From positions 1-64,000 of IMG/VR virus record IMGVR_UViG_3300043449_000987: a stretch of 64,000 nucleotides of DNA; one strand, 5' to 3'. The position numbers were made by a program, and so were the translations under genes. Source of the DNA: a virus. Under the pieces are notes generated by a model. That model was not told the origin of the DNA and did no database searches. It saw only the letters and a program-made list of their open reading frames with translations. This document shows, in pieces, positions 38,169-45,825 of this stretch (positions are counted from its first letter, which is position 1; each line of letters starts with the position of its first letter).

Positions 38169-38887
38169 TTATATTCTTTCTTTGATCTGGATTTAATCTT
38201 GTATCCATTTACAAAGGTGCTTCGTACATTAAGTCTTTGTTTGGTAAACCGTTTAGATGCAATTTCGTTTGGAACAATTTCCATCTTCCAGTCTTCTCTT
38301 TTAATAGGAACTACCTGAACTAATGGTGTGCCCTGTTTAACAACACCCTTAAAACCTTTTTCAACCCAAAAGGATAGGTGACCATCTGAAATAAACTTAT
38401 CAGTGTCAACAAAAGCACTTACAGCCTGAAACGGTGTAGGGTCTTTGTGTACTGGATTCATAAATAGTGTGCTATATCCCTCTGGTGTTTCAACTGCCCA
38501 AAAAGGCATGATTCTAAATAAATCTTTGTGAAACTTATCTTTATCATATGGCATTTCACTATATTGTTCACGTCCATGCTTTGCAAACATGTCACCCTCA
38601 AATTGTTTTAGTGGCATGGGTATAGAGAATGTAATTTTTTCTGGATCAGTAGAATCTATATAAATATCGCAAGGGCTTAGAATTAAATATCCACTAGTCA
38701 TAAGATCAAAGAATGGCATACAGCGCTTTACGGTTGAAGTAGCAAATCCCTGTTTAATTGTTTGCTCATCATCAATTGATCCTGGCTGTCTTTTATACCA
38801 CTCTGGAACCATTTTAGATGCTGGAACTGGTTCTGGTGTAAAACTTTGTGTTTTTTCACTAAACGGGTAAAACTTAATGTTGTTCAT
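38165..38887 (-). CDS. DUF6065-like phage protein, copy 2
   Basis: 240 aa. Same motif order: 'VPEWYKRQP', 'KRCMPFFDLMTSGY', 'TPEGYSTLFMNPVHK', 'GTPLVQVVPIKREDW'. ATGA overlap with copy 1. Confidence 0.75.
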   Translation of the reverse strand: MNNIKFYPFSEKTQSFTPEPVPASKMVPEWYKRQPGSIDDEQTIKQGFATSTVKRCMPFFDLMTSGYLILSPCDIYIDSTDPEKITFSIPMPLKQFEGDMFAKHGREQYSEMPYDKDKFHKDLFRIMPFWAVETPEGYSTLFMNPVHKDPTPFQAVSAFVDTDKFISDGHLSFWVEKGFKGVVKQGTPLVQVVPIKREDWKMEIVPNEIASKRFTKQRLNVRSTFVNGYKIKSRSKKEYK

Positions 38888-39524
38888 AAAAGTCCTTTAC
38901 TCTTTCTACTATTGTACCACTTCCTTCAAAAACAATATCAAACAGTGGGGTATTTAGTTTTATTTTACCAAATTTATCACTCACCATGTGAGGGCCAACC
39001 CTTTTAAATTTAAAAGACACAAAATCTGGTTCTAAAATAGACTGATCTATCATCATCTTTTCTCTTTGCACACTTGTTTCATATATAAAAAACGGAGAAT
39101 CTTCTTGTGGCTGCTCTATTGATATTTTAACATTTTCATCAATAACCCATGGTGTATAAAACTTATAGGTCGGATCAAAGCATCCGTCAACCTTTTCTGG
39201 ATGCTCTTTAGTTTGATAGTATTGTCGCATCCAAGGTCTATCTAAATTAAAAAATTGATTGTGTCTTTTTTCTAAAAGAAAAAATTCTGCGTGATTATAC
39301 TGTCTAAGTCTAATAATATTATCTGATATATCTATTAATTTTGGTTTTGGATATAAAACTTCAACATACCTATTAATTGGCTTTATGATTGTAGTCTTAT
39401 AAACTAAACTTTTGTTTTCCTCAAAAGAATACCATTTAATGGGTATGCGTGAATTCCTAGATATCTCAGAAAAAACTGGATCGTAGGTTTCATACCATAG
39501 ATTAAAATTATAATTTTCAGACAT
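38874..39524 (-). CDS. Diverged DUF6065-like paralogue, copy 3
   Basis: 216 aa. Shares the general plan (early 'WYSF', 'TPWVIDENVKISIEQP', late 'NTPLFDIVFEGSG') but has lost the CMPFFD and GYS motifs. Overlaps copy 2 by 14 bases. Homology is judged from layout and position only. Confidence 0.6.
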   Translation of the reverse strand: MSENYNFNLWYETYDPVFSEISRNSRIPIKWYSFEENKSLVYKTTIIKPINRYVEVLYPKPKLIDISDNIIRLRQYNHAEFFLLEKRHNQFFNLDRPWMRQYYQTKEHPEKVDGCFDPTYKFYTPWVIDENVKISIEQPQEDSPFFIYETSVQREKMMIDQSILEPDFVSFKFKRVGPHMVSDKFGKIKLNTPLFDIVFEGSGTIVERVKDFYEQH

Positions 39525-39533
39525 AATATTTTG

Positions 39534-39607
39534 CTGGCCTGGTAGGACTCGAACCTACAACCTGTCGATTAACAGTCGACTGCAACTGCCAGTTGTGCTA
39601 CAGGCCA
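39534..39607 (-). tRNA. tRNA-Asn (GTT)
   Basis: Cloverleaf on the minus strand: acceptor TGGCCTG/CAGGCCA, anticodon stem GTCGA/TCGAC with loop CTGTTAA, T-loop TTCGAGT; no encoded CCA. Confidence 0.92.
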
Positions 39608-39610
39608 ATG

Positions 39611-41071
39611 CTACTTCCTTTCTACCTTAATAACATCTCCAAAGGCACCAGCCTCTATAACAGTTATCTTAATATTATTATATACTATATAGTCATTTAG
39701 TTTTAGCACTGAGTTTGATCCCTCAAATAGTGTGCTTCTTGTAGACCTATTTGATGGATTAAGCAACATCATTCCATCATTGTGGTCTGTTACAGTTTCG
39801 TCAATTAAATAAACTAAGGCGCCATGTGCTTCTTTCCCTAGTTTAAAGTTAAACCCATATGGCCTAATTGATTCAATACCAATTGCTTTATTATTGCCTA
39901 GCGGTATCATAACAAGTTTAGTCTTACTTGATTTAACTGTTGACGGAACAACCCAACTAACCGATGTTGATGTTGGCGATTGACACTTAATTTGATCATT
40001 TGCATAAAATCCAAGTAACCATTTGTGCCAACCAAGCAAATCAGTCGTTGATCTCCCCATAATACCCCAATGCCCCATCGTTTGTGTTGGACCATCTGCT
40101 GTATCTGCAAGACCTAACCCAGTATGCCACATCTCATGTAGCCACCATGCTGGGTGTTTTAAACCATAAAACATGTATCTTTTATTCTCAAAATTTGGAG
40201 CAGCCATAGCATCAACAATAATATTTCCTTCATTAGTATTAACTCTATCAAGACCTGACTGCTCAAATATTGACTCAGGTGTTCCAGAAGGTACTAAGAC
40301 AAGCGCCATATTAGCGCCAGCAAAATTAATAGAATTATCTACCTGAGAAATTAAAGCAGAAAGAAAGGTTGCTGCCTGCTCATTTGTTCTTAGGTGAGTT
40401 ACATTATAATTTGACAATTTACCATTAAACTTAATATAGTTATCTGGAACCCTAAACTCTACGCTTGATGGCACATCTGAGTTATATTCAAGATATTTTT
40501 TAACATAGTTAAAATATGCTGAGTAATCTTGCACAGGTGTATTGCCAGTTAATGGGGCATCTTCAGAGTAGATTGGAATAATTTGAAAAACTGTTTTTGG
40601 TGATGGATGTCTACTAGCAAAAAACCAATTGTCAGATCCGAAACCATTTGTACCTAGGTGTGATCTACTATCTTGAATCATGCAACTATCTATAGGCATT
40701 AAGGCATCACTAGTGATTGTTGTTGGTGTTTCAGAGACTAAAGATGATTCAACAATGCGATATGGACTACTGCATCCACCCAAACTTCTATACCAAGAAT
40801 CAAATGCAAGCCACTCTTTTGGAGTTAATGGATCGACGTCGCATACACCAATTTCTGGTTTAGAAATTTCAGTCTTGGGAACTTCTTGAGTTTTGGTTGT
40901 AGCAGGCTTTGGTAATTCTGTCCATCTATAAACATATCCTATTTTTTTACAAATTAACCCATTTTTAATTTTATCTACTTGTTTATATGAACAAACCTTG
41001 GTTGTTGCTGCTTCTGCTGAAAATGTTGGAAATACTAGCGCTAAACTAATTAATACAACAAGTTTCTTCAT
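39611..41071 (-). CDS. Secreted HExxH metalloprotease-like protein
   Basis: 486 aa. Signal peptide MKKLVVLISLALVFPTFSAEA with an Ala-x-Ala cleavage site. Around residue 313 'HEMWHTGLGLAD' gives HExxHxxGxxD with an Asp third ligand, and 'GHWGIMGR' supplies a Met-turn, as in M6-like or metzincin-related proteases. A Thr/Pro-rich linker follows the first ~55 residues. Likely exported; possible roles are attack on surface proteins or virion release. Confidence 0.75.
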   Translation of the reverse strand: MKKLVVLISLALVFPTFSAEAATTKVCSYKQVDKIKNGLICKKIGYVYRWTELPKPATTKTQEVPKTEISKPEIGVCDVDPLTPKEWLAFDSWYRSLGGCSSPYRIVESSLVSETPTTITSDALMPIDSCMIQDSRSHLGTNGFGSDNWFFASRHPSPKTVFQIIPIYSEDAPLTGNTPVQDYSAYFNYVKKYLEYNSDVPSSVEFRVPDNYIKFNGKLSNYNVTHLRTNEQAATFLSALISQVDNSINFAGANMALVLVPSGTPESIFEQSGLDRVNTNEGNIIVDAMAAPNFENKRYMFYGLKHPAWWLHEMWHTGLGLADTADGPTQTMGHWGIMGRSTTDLLGWHKWLLGFYANDQIKCQSPTSTSVSWVVPSTVKSSKTKLVMIPLGNNKAIGIESIRPYGFNFKLGKEAHGALVYLIDETVTDHNDGMMLLNPSNRSTRSTLFEGSNSVLKLNDYIVYNNIKITVIEAGAFGDVIKVERK

Positions 41072-41274
41072 TAAATCATAATCCTAACTACATGACAACA
41101 TGGGTCGCCTCCTGCTTCCCATTCTTCTAATTCTTCTTCCCCCATAAACTCATATCCACCATCATGAGTGTTACAGTATGGATCGGATACCCAGCCACGT
41201 TCAATACCGTTTGAAAGCCAAATACCAAATTCTTGTTCTTCTTGTGATAAGTCTTCACTATGTGTATGATTCAT
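41071..41274 (-). CDS. Small acidic protein, leaderless
   Basis: 67 aa, Glu-rich with 'GDPCCHVVRIMI' at the end. TATACT lies exactly six bases before the ATG. Its stop overlaps the protease start by one base. Confidence 0.65.
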   Translation of the reverse strand: MNHTHSEDLSQEEQEFGIWLSNGIERGWVSDPYCNTHDGGYEFMGEEELEEWEAGGDPCCHVVRIMI

Positions 41275-41289
41275 ATAATAAGTATACCG

Positions 41290-41814
41290 CTAAACACTTA
41301 CTACGTCAACTGGACCCATGCATGATGGACTAAACTTAATTGCTGCATTAACAGCAGATACTACACGATTTCTTGCATTTTTTTGTTTGTCGGTTGCATA
41401 TAAAACACCATAGGCATATTCTGCGCCAGAACCCATTGCAAGATATGGAAGTGTGTATTTAGATAAAGACATATCTGCAGAACTGTGCTCATAGATTTCT
41501 CCACGAACACAAATAATTAATCCAAGATCTCCATCTTTAGATGTATCAACCCAAAACTCATTATAAAATTCTTTAAGTTCTTTAATAAATTTAGTTTGCA
41601 TAAACTTATCTGTATCTTTTATATTTGGTGCACTTGGTTTAAAGTTGTATCGAATTCTTTCACCATCCATTGCACCTGCATAGCCAATTAGATATGGACC
41701 AATCTTCCAAACTTTTGGTGCATCGAGTGCTAAAATTGTTCCATCATCAGATGCACCACGATCACCAGCCATATAAACTTTATCGTCTTGTTTTACTACA
41801 GCAATACAGGTCAT
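41290..41814 (-). CDS. Proteasome/HslV-like Ntn hydrolase
   Basis: 174 aa. After Met removal the N-terminus is Thr (MTCIAV), the usual Ntn nucleophile, followed by 'KVYMAGDRGAS' and 'IGYAGAMDGERI' and 'MGSGAEYAYGVLYA', the beta-subunit fold order. A stand-alone phage proteasome-like protease. The ribosome-binding site GAAGGGG lies in the arm of an inverted repeat around the -10. Confidence 0.8.
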   Translation of the reverse strand: MTCIAVVKQDDKVYMAGDRGASDDGTILALDAPKVWKIGPYLIGYAGAMDGERIRYNFKPSAPNIKDTDKFMQTKFIKELKEFYNEFWVDTSKDGDLGLIICVRGEIYEHSSADMSLSKYTLPYLAMGSGAEYAYGVLYATDKQKNARNRVVSAVNAAIKFSPSCMGPVDVVSV

Positions 41815-41820
41815 GACAAA

Positions 41821-41866
41821 CCCCTTCTAACAGTTAGAGTTATAAGTATACCATCTGTTGAAGGGG
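41821..41866. repeat. Inverted repeat around the Ntn-hydrolase promoter
   Basis: CCCCTTCTAACAG (41821-41833) against CTGTTGAAGGGG (41855-41866), with a TATACT -10 in the interior on the minus strand and the ribosome-binding site in one arm. Confidence 0.5.
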
Positions 41867-41889
41867 TGGGTCAAGCAAGCAAAATATGA

Positions 41890-42174
41890 TTAATTAGCCT
41901 TTTTATCTACAGTTTTAAACGCATCATTGATTTCTGTCAATGTGAGTTTTCCATCGTCCAAAAAAGCCCTTGCAAGCCTTTCAACGACCGTTGCTACGCC
42001 TAGTAAACCTGCAAGCATTACTGCCTGTATTGTATCAATTCCTACTACCGCTCCAGCACCAAGTACTGATAAACCAGAAGCAGCAAACACTGCTACAATA
42101 CGCATTAATATATTTGTCAAAGCCTTTTGTGGGTGTTCTTTTTTAGTAGCCTCTACTATTTTTTTAGTTGCCAT
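41890..42174 (-). CDS. Holin-like membrane protein
   Basis: 94 aa from ATG 42174 (AGGAGGACT upstream). Two membrane helices (ILMRIVAVFAASGLSVLGAG and IQAVMLAGLLGVATVVE), charged termini and a helical tail: the layout of actinophage holins. Confidence 0.65.
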   Translation of the reverse strand: MATKKIVEATKKEHPQKALTNILMRIVAVFAASGLSVLGAGAVVGIDTIQAVMLAGLLGVATVVERLARAFLDDGKLTLTEINDAFKTVDKKAN

Positions 42175-42175
42175 T

Positions 42176-42403
42176 TTAGTCCTCCTTATCCTTATTATTT
42201 GCCTTTGCTCCAAAGTATCCACCAATAATACCAATGAGACCTCCAAGAGCAGTTTGTACTAATGTCATTACTTCTGCAGATACTTCTACTGGTTCCCCAG
42301 TTTTTTGTGTTTCAAGTGCTGCCGTTACGTAATCGCCAACAATTGCTGTAATGATTGCTAAACCAACCATTATTGATAATGTATAAATTACTTTATCTTT
42401 CAT
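42176..42403 (-). CDS. Small two-helix membrane protein
   Basis: 75 aa. Helix 1 'YTLSIMVGLAIITAIVGDYV', helix 2 'ALGGLIGIIGGYFGAKAN'. GGAAG upstream of the ATG. Adjacent to the holin-like gene; may be a holin partner. Confidence 0.65.
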   Translation of the reverse strand: MKDKVIYTLSIMVGLAIITAIVGDYVTAALETQKTGEPVEVSAEVMTLVQTALGGLIGIIGGYFGAKANNKDKED

Positions 42404-42609
42404 TAGTCTTCCTTTCTTAACGGAATTGTGATTAGCCAAATTATTGTTGTTGCAACTACAGCAATACCAACAATGTCTCTTGCTGATCCCGTCAAAGTTA
42501 GCCATGCGATGAAGAAGCCAAGGAGAGTAAAGGCCTGTGCAATTACTTCCACCCCTGCATCTTTAAGCCATGTGAAGAATCCTTTCACAACTTTTTTGAT
42601 TATTTTCAT
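42403..42609 (-). CDS. Small two-helix membrane protein
   Basis: 68 aa with two hydrophobic segments and basic ends (MKIIKKVVKG ... IPLRKED). Good GGAGGTAAT ribosome-binding site. Same cluster as the two genes above. Confidence 0.65.
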   Translation of the reverse strand: MKIIKKVVKGFFTWLKDAGVEVIAQAFTLLGFFIAWLTLTGSARDIVGIAVVATTIIWLITIPLRKED

Positions 42610-42610
42610 A

Positions 42611-44620
42611 TTACCTCCTCATCCCAATTATTGTGCTTGCTATTTGTGAAACAATTACAACTGGTATAACTACCTCTTGGGCCTTTTCCCTCTGATCGTC
42701 TGTCATATCGCTACCCAACTCAGAGAAATTAGATAGTAATTCTAGTGGGTCCACATTAAATAATGCTCCAAGTGGATCTGCCAAGAATGCTTCTGTTTGT
42801 ACCTCTGTTACTGCATCTGCTAATGTAAATGGCATTGGGGTATCTCCTGCATCCTTTGCTCTTTCTGAGAACTCAACAAATGCTGATGCAAGTGTTGGAT
42901 TAGACTTCATCTGGTCTGCAATCTTTGCAACTTCTCCTGCAGAAATACCAAGATTTCCAGCAATTTCTGCCTTTGCTTCTTGTGTTAAAGCCTTAAGTGT
43001 TTGACTAACTGCAGCAACTTGTTCTGGTGATAGTTTAACTAATTTGTTATCTTTGCTTGTAAGGTTAGCAATAACTCCAGATAAATCTTCTGTTGTTCCT
43101 GTTCCCTTTTCAGGAATTAATGCTGCCAATTCTTTATCTTGTATGATAGGATTATCTTGTGGTTCTTCAGAAGGTTCGGCAGGAGTTGGCTCTGGTTCAG
43201 GAGTTGGCTCTTGATCTATATCCGTTGACTGAGGTGAAGGCTCTGGTTCTGGCTCTTGAGAGGTCTCAGGCTCAGGGGTTGGCTCTGGAGTCGCCTCATG
43301 TGTGGTTTCAGGGGTTGGCTCTGGAGTGGGATCGACTTGTTGTGTTTGCTCAGGAGATGGTTCAATAGTAGGCTGATTTGCTGCAGCGTTTGCTGCTGCC
43401 TGTGCTATTGCAATTTGAATTTCTCTTTCTTTTTGTTCTTTATAATAGTCCCATGCATCATCAATAGAGTTGTTTAGGTTTACTAAAGACTGCTCATATG
43501 CTAATTCTGCAGCATTCTTGGCTGATAGAGAAGTTGTTAGATTTGTTTGAGCAGTTGTTAGGTTTTGTTCTGCAGTTGTTAGGTTTGTTTGTGCTGTTGT
43601 TAGGTTTTGAACTTCTTGATTGTATATAGATAGTTTGTCATTATAAACTTCTTGTGCTGATTGTTGTGCTGCAACTGCATTATTATATGCAGAAATTTGT
43701 GTTGCTGTTGGTCCAGATCCAGAAGAAAATGTATTTAAATTACAACTAAACCCTACTCCCCACCCACCAGTATAATCACAACCAGCACCAGTCCATCCGC
43801 CAGGGATTGCCCATCCAAGATGATAAGATCCTGGACCTCCACCGTTATACCACCATATTTCTACATCTAAAGTTTTATCTTGACTAACATCATATACTGG
43901 AGAATATGCACTCCATCTAACTCCTTGCTCTACCCAGTTGTTAATAGCAAGTTGTCCATTAACGTACATTTTAAAACCATCATCTGTATAGCCTGCAAAA
44001 TAAGTTGATGTCCAATGTGAAGGAACTGTAATAGTTCCAGTAAACTTTACAACAATATTTTCATATCTGTTTCCACAAACTGGCAATTGCATTGAATTTG
44101 AATTCCAAGTTCCAGAACAAATAACAGAATCTGGTGTTGCTATACTTGGCCATGTTCTTACTAAATTATAAACAGTATAAGAAAGTCCTTGTCCACTGGC
44201 TGATTGCATGTTTGCCTGTGTTGTTTGAACATTTAGGTTTGCAATATCTAACGCATCCTGAGCATTATTTTTATTAGTTAGGGCTGTGGCTACCGTAATA
44301 GTTTGTCCATCTACTGTTGATTGTGCTAAGGTCTTTGCTTCAACTGCCGTGGCTTCTGCCTCAACTGCATTATTATAGGCTGCTGTAGCACTATCTTGTG
44401 CTATTTTTGCTGAGTAAGCAATATCATATTTATCCTCTGCGACCTCAATTAGCCCATTAAACTCATCCTTATAGTTAAGGTCATCAGCACTGTCTTTAAG
44501 GTCTTGTATTTCTTGGGCAGCAACTGCTAGTGGATCATCAGAATGTGCGTCTGTAGGGGCTATTAGGAGCCACCCAAAGGCTAATATAGTGGCTGTTGCT
44601 ATGCGGAATAATCGCTTTAT
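42611..44620 (-). CDS. Large secreted PA14/coiled-coil surface protein with no standard start codon
   Basis: The frame is open for 669 codons back to 44620. It begins with an N-terminal signal-peptide-like segment (KRLFRIATATILAFGWLLIA...TDAHS), then a coiled coil, a PA14-like carbohydrate-binding region (about residues 140-300, 'FAGYTDDGFKMYVNGQ'), a second coiled coil with TTAQTNL repeats, a Pro/Glu/Thr linker and a helical C-terminal domain. There is no ATG, GTG or TTG before Met 138. An ATA codon at 44620 sits seven bases after a perfect AGGAGG. Either AUA initiates or the start is mutated. Probably a cell-surface or virion adhesin. Confidence 0.7.
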   Translation of the reverse strand: MKRLFRIATATILAFGWLLIAPTDAHSDDPLAVAAQEIQDLKDSADDLNYKDEFNGLIEVAEDKYDIAYSAKIAQDSATAAYNNAVEAEATAVEAKTLAQSTVDGQTITVATALTNKNNAQDALDIANLNVQTTQANMQSASGQGLSYTVYNLVRTWPSIATPDSVICSGTWNSNSMQLPVCGNRYENIVVKFTGTITVPSHWTSTYFAGYTDDGFKMYVNGQLAINNWVEQGVRWSAYSPVYDVSQDKTLDVEIWWYNGGGPGSYHLGWAIPGGWTGAGCDYTGGWGVGFSCNLNTFSSGSGPTATQISAYNNAVAAQQSAQEVYNDKLSIYNQEVQNLTTAQTNLTTAEQNLTTAQTNLTTSLSAKNAAELAYEQSLVNLNNSIDDAWDYYKEQKEREIQIAIAQAAANAAANQPTIEPSPEQTQQVDPTPEPTPETTHEATPEPTPEPETSQEPEPEPSPQSTDIDQEPTPEPEPTPAEPSEEPQDNPIIQDKELAALIPEKGTGTTEDLSGVIANLTSKDNKLVKLSPEQVAAVSQTLKALTQEAKAEIAGNLGISAGEVAKIADQMKSNPTLASAFVEFSERAKDAGDTPMPFTLADAVTEVQTEAFLADPLGALFNVDPLELLSNFSELGSDMTDDQREKAQEVVIPVVIVSQIASTIIGMRR

Positions 44621-44678
44621 TTGCCTTCCTCCTCGCAGACTAGATGTCTGATAGGATGATTATACCATTTTATTGCAT

Positions 44679-44711
44679 AAAAAAGAGGGCCAGTGTATAA
44701 CTGACCCTCTA
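44679..44711 (-). terminator. Rho-independent terminator
   Basis: Stem AGAGGGTCAG/CTGGCCCTCT with one wobble pair and a T6 tail on the minus strand, after the 44725-45807 gene. Confidence 0.85.
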
Positions 44712-44724
44712 ATTTATAAGTTAA

Positions 44725-45807
44725 TTACTTAACTAGTGTAACCTTTGACTTTGGATTAGCCTTGTTCCACTTTGTAGCAAGTGCATTGAATGCTTTCTTA
44801 ATTGCAGCAAGTGCAGCAGCATTATCTGCCTTTAACTTTGCAATTTCTGCATCCTTAGCAGCGATTGTTGCTGTTGCAGAGTCTGTTGCAGACTTTAGAT
44901 CTGCTGCAGCCTTAGTTGCTGCTGCTGCTGCGTTAGCATTTGCGGTTGCAAGAGCAGCATCTGCTACAGCCTTGGCAGCAACTGCTGCATCTGCAATAGC
45001 CTTTTGTGCTGCAAGTTCAGAAAGAAGATCACGAACTGTGATTGTCTTTACTACGCTTGAGGTTACTGTGTTGAATCCTGCTACTGCAGTTGCAACATCA
45101 GATGCGTTGGTAACAGAAACAACAAGTGTTGAAGAACCTGTTGCTGGAAGTGTTACCTTAAATTCTGCTTGACCAAAATTGGTTAGAGTTGAACCAGTTG
45201 TAGCAGTAGTTGTATCAAGGGTTCCGCCAACAACAAGTGCTGTTAGGCCCTTACCTGATACCTTATTTCCAAATACGTCTGTTGCTGTTACTGTTGCAGT
45301 TACAACGCTTGAAGTTGTTCCGCCATCGGCAGCAGAAACTGATACGGTATTAATCTTACCTGCAGTTCCTTGTACGTAATATGTAAGTGTTGTTCCGCCA
45401 TTTGTAATTGCAACTGTTCCAATTGCGGTTGTCTTTGTATAGACATAAAATGTTGCGGTTGTTCCTGTACCAGTTGCAATTGTCAAGGATGATGATCCTG
45501 ATGATGCAGATACTGGTGCAGCAGATGTGTGTAGTGCAGACACGATTGTTGCATTAGTAGTTACTACAGAAACATTTGTTCCTGTATCAACTGTTGCGAC
45601 GAACTTTAGTGCGTCAGCAGCATCAACTGTATTGTCTGCAGGGACTGGCAATGCAGCAGGAGTAGCAATTGCGGAAGCGGTTGTATTAGCCGTTCCGTCA
45701 AGAGATACAGCGACTGTCATTACAGCAGCACTTGCAGGTGATGCCACGATTGTTGCGGTAGTCATGGCTGCAACCACGGCTAGAGCGATTTTCTTAAATG
45801 ACTTCAT
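44725..45807 (-). CDS. Secreted Ala/Thr-rich surface protein
   Basis: 360 aa. Classical signal peptide (MKSFKKIALAVVAAM...SPASA), a long Thr/Ser/Ala/Val beta-rich region resembling bacterial Ig-like domains ('TATVTATDVFGNKVSGKGLT' is typical), then an alanine-rich coiled coil (about 265-335) and a short basic end. Ribosome-binding site AAAAGGAA. Directly downstream of terminase and closed by its own terminator, so expression may be high. Could be a decoration or host-surface-masking protein. Confidence 0.75.
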   Translation of the reverse strand: MKSFKKIALAVVAAMTTATIVASPASAAVMTVAVSLDGTANTTASAIATPAALPVPADNTVDAADALKFVATVDTGTNVSVVTTNATIVSALHTSAAPVSASSGSSSLTIATGTGTTATFYVYTKTTAIGTVAITNGGTTLTYYVQGTAGKINTVSVSAADGGTTSSVVTATVTATDVFGNKVSGKGLTALVVGGTLDTTTATTGSTLTNFGQAEFKVTLPATGSSTLVVSVTNASDVATAVAGFNTVTSSVVKTITVRDLLSELAAQKAIADAAVAAKAVADAALATANANAAAAATKAAADLKSATDSATATIAAKDAEIAKLKADNAAALAAIKKAFNALATKWNKANPKSKVTLVK

Positions 45808-45825
45808 TTAATTTATTCCTTTTCT

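Noticed and set aside
43159-43477. Rightward frames inside the Pro/Glu-rich linker of the PA14 protein
   Set aside because: Repetitive PEPTPE coding generates open antisense frames; no initiation signals.
44762-45811. Rightward Ala/Val-rich frames opposite the secreted protein
   Set aside because: They arise from GC-biased alanine and threonine codons of the leftward gene and lack start signals.
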